6,541 nt of DNA from an uncultured Synergistia bacterium (GTDB lineage: Bacteria > Eremiobacterota > SpSt-956 > JAKJGF01). Every line of letters begins with the position of its first letter. The first letter of the stretch is position 1. The notes beneath the pieces are model-generated. The model was not told the origin of the DNA. It was given only the letters and a program-made list of their open reading frames with translations, and did not search any database. Shown here piece after piece: positions 5,457 to 6,541 of this stretch. The position numbers and the translations under genes were made by a program. The stretch spans positions 1 to 6,541 of the forward strand of contig CALARM010000796.1 in assembly GCA_937888925.1 (NCBI GenBank), written 5' to 3'.

Positions 5457-6541
5457 TCAAAAAATCACTTCCATAGTGCAGTCATTGCAATTAAAGTTTA
5501 AAAGGTATTTTTTTCCTTTTTCATCTACAAGATAAAGGTGCCCGGTTTTTTTACACCCTCTGCCGGGACAGAGGCCGGCAGAATATTTCAAACAGTGTTT
5601 TGTTTTCATAACTGCCTGTCCTTTCATCTCTATTCCTGTCTCTGCGGCAGGTTCTATTACTTTCGCTCCATGTCTGGCATAAAATCTTTCTGCAAAACTG
5701 TTCATCACATTTCCCCGGAATGTAACAATTTCTTCAGAAAAGGGATAATTATTTTTCTCTATATAAGATAATTTTCTCGAAAAAACCTCTTCCCTGTTCT
5801 TCCTCAACATATTTACAAGTTCTCTCCTGAGATTATTGATTTCTTTTACAGGTATAAAATATATATCTTTCAGCTCTATCTCAATCTGTTCTGCTGAAAA
5901 TTCTGTCTCTCCCAGACTTGATAGCTGTTTTTTCAGGTTAAAGAGAGCATTTTCTCTGTTTCTGGCTATCTCCATGTTAATTTCTACAGAGAGAAATGCT
6001 TTTATATTATCTTCATCTACGGCAGTAAGCAGAAGCTTTCCCATTTCCTCCGATACGGTCAATTTAACCGAAACCTTTCTCTCAATTTTTGCATGTTTAA
6101 GCTGTTTAAGAAAATCTATATCAAGGTTTCTGTATATAAGGGTATCTTTTTTGATAACACTCATATCATCGGGGAAAATTCTATTTTTCTCCACTCTTTT
6201 TACCGATGTTCCTCTGAGGATATGGGAATCATCAAAGAAACATATACCGTCACCGGCTTTCAGAGAATGACTTGTTAAATAAAAGGAAATTTTATCACAT
6301 TTAAAAACCTTTCCGCACTTTTTACCTGTAGATTTCGGAGTATTAAATGATATTATATCTTCACGCCTTCCCCTGAGAAAATAATCCGTATATCCTCTGT
6401 TAAACGTTTTCTCCGGGTCAGGAGTGAAATCTATCGAAATATTGCCGGTCGAAGTTTTTTTATAGCCTGCCATGTCAATCTTCTGCCTGTAAAAAGATAC
6501 AATATTTTTCACATAATTAATATCTTTAAGTCTTCCTTCTA
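5457..6541 (-). CDS. U32 family peptidase, RlhA-like, C-terminal part (5' end outside window)
   Basis: The frame runs open from the window edge to the TGA at 5457-5459, giving 360 visible residues. The GTG at 6510-6512 is not the start: codons before it encode EGRLKDINYV, which joins VKNIVSFYRQKID to form the family-typical EGRxKxxxYV...YR block. Next come FNRGYTDYFL (46-55) and NTPKSTGKKCGKV (66-78), typical of the DUF3656 middle region. FIPVKEINNLRREL (228-241) follows, then a C-terminal block with MKTKHCLKYSAGLC (311-324) and FNCNDCTM (349-356). The five cysteines C316, C324, C329, C351 and C354 look like metal or Fe-S ligands. In E. coli the long U32 protein RlhA (YdcP) is needed for hydroxylation of a 23S rRNA cytidine, and related U32 proteins carry Fe-S clusters. 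The same role here is likely but unproven, because the N-terminal core lies outside. It is the first gene of the minus-strand series in transcription order. Confidence 0.9.
   Translation of the reverse strand, partial: EGRLKDINYVKNIVSFYRQKIDMAGYKKTSTGNISIDFTPDPEKTFNRGYTDYFLRGRREDIISFNTPKSTGKKCGKVFKCDKISFYLTSHSLKAGDGICFFDDSHILRGTSVKRVEKNRIFPDDMSVIKKDTLIYRNLDIDFLKQLKHAKIERKVSVKLTVSEEMGKLLLTAVDEDNIKAFLSVEINMEIARNRENALFNLKKQLSSLGETEFSAEQIEIELKDIYFIPVKEINNLRRELVNMLRKNREEVFSRKLSYIEKNNYPFSEEIVTFRGNVMNSFAERFYARHGAKVIEPAAETGIEMKGQAVMKTKHCLKYSAGLCPGRGCKKTGHLYLVDEKGKKYLLNFNCNDCTMEVIF

Noticed and set aside
5836..6270. Long plus-strand open frame (144 codons) opposite the U32 gene
   Set aside because: It lies wholly antisense to a well-supported gene, its Ser/Phe/Leu-rich product matches no family I know, and no convincing ribosome binding site was seen.
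6510..6512. GTG as the start codon of the U32 gene
   Set aside because: The frame stays open to the window edge and the upstream codons encode the conserved EGRxK...YV block, so this GTG is an internal valine.

Overview
The window is AT-rich bacterial DNA. Lines counted by hand run about 32-38% GC over most genes. Codon use favours ATA and AGA, and TGA and TAA serve as stops, so the standard bacterial code applies. No gene names the lineage. A membrane-anchored ankyrin/FGE-like protein, a CJM1_0395-type putative metalloprotease and a long-form U32 peptidase would suit an AT-rich Gram-negative such as a spirochaete, but that is only a guess. Five protein genes fill the window, the first and last cut by its edges. 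No tRNA, rRNA, CRISPR array, transposase or phage gene was seen, and no gene-free gap exceeds about 110 bases.

Left part (1-3124, plus strand): the end of a GT-C fold, Gpi18-like glycosyltransferase overlaps by 32 bases the start of a complete YfhO-family membrane protein. Both are polytopic proteins of the class that uses polyprenyl-phosphate-linked sugars outside the inner membrane. The overlap suggests translational coupling and a shared role in cell-surface glycosylation.

Right part (3158-6541, minus strand, convergent with the first pair): in transcription order there is the C-terminal part of a U32 peptidase (RlhA-like), a small HExxH putative metalloprotease of the CJM1_0395/SprA-related family, and a 505-residue protein. 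That last protein has a membrane anchor, ankyrin repeats and an FGE-sulfatase-type (C-type-lectin-like fold) domain. Gaps of 109 and 75 bases separate the three genes, and weak hairpins lie in both gaps, so they may be separate units or a loosely coupled operon.

The most interesting locus is the ankyrin/FGE-like gene. It has a strong ribosome binding site and an uninterrupted run of 12 A in codons 4-8. Loss or gain of one A would stop translation within 7 or 13 codons, so the run is a candidate on/off phase switch. Two 99-bp ankyrin units are 95/99 identical. The 3' end rises to about 50-55% GC and encodes the GGSW...GFRL segment that in related proteins is the site of diversity-generating-retroelement mutagenesis. 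The two cysteines needed for true formylglycine-generating oxidase activity are absent. Together these suggest a variable, probably envelope-exposed binding protein rather than a sulfatase-maturing enzyme. No reverse transcriptase or template repeat lies in the window.
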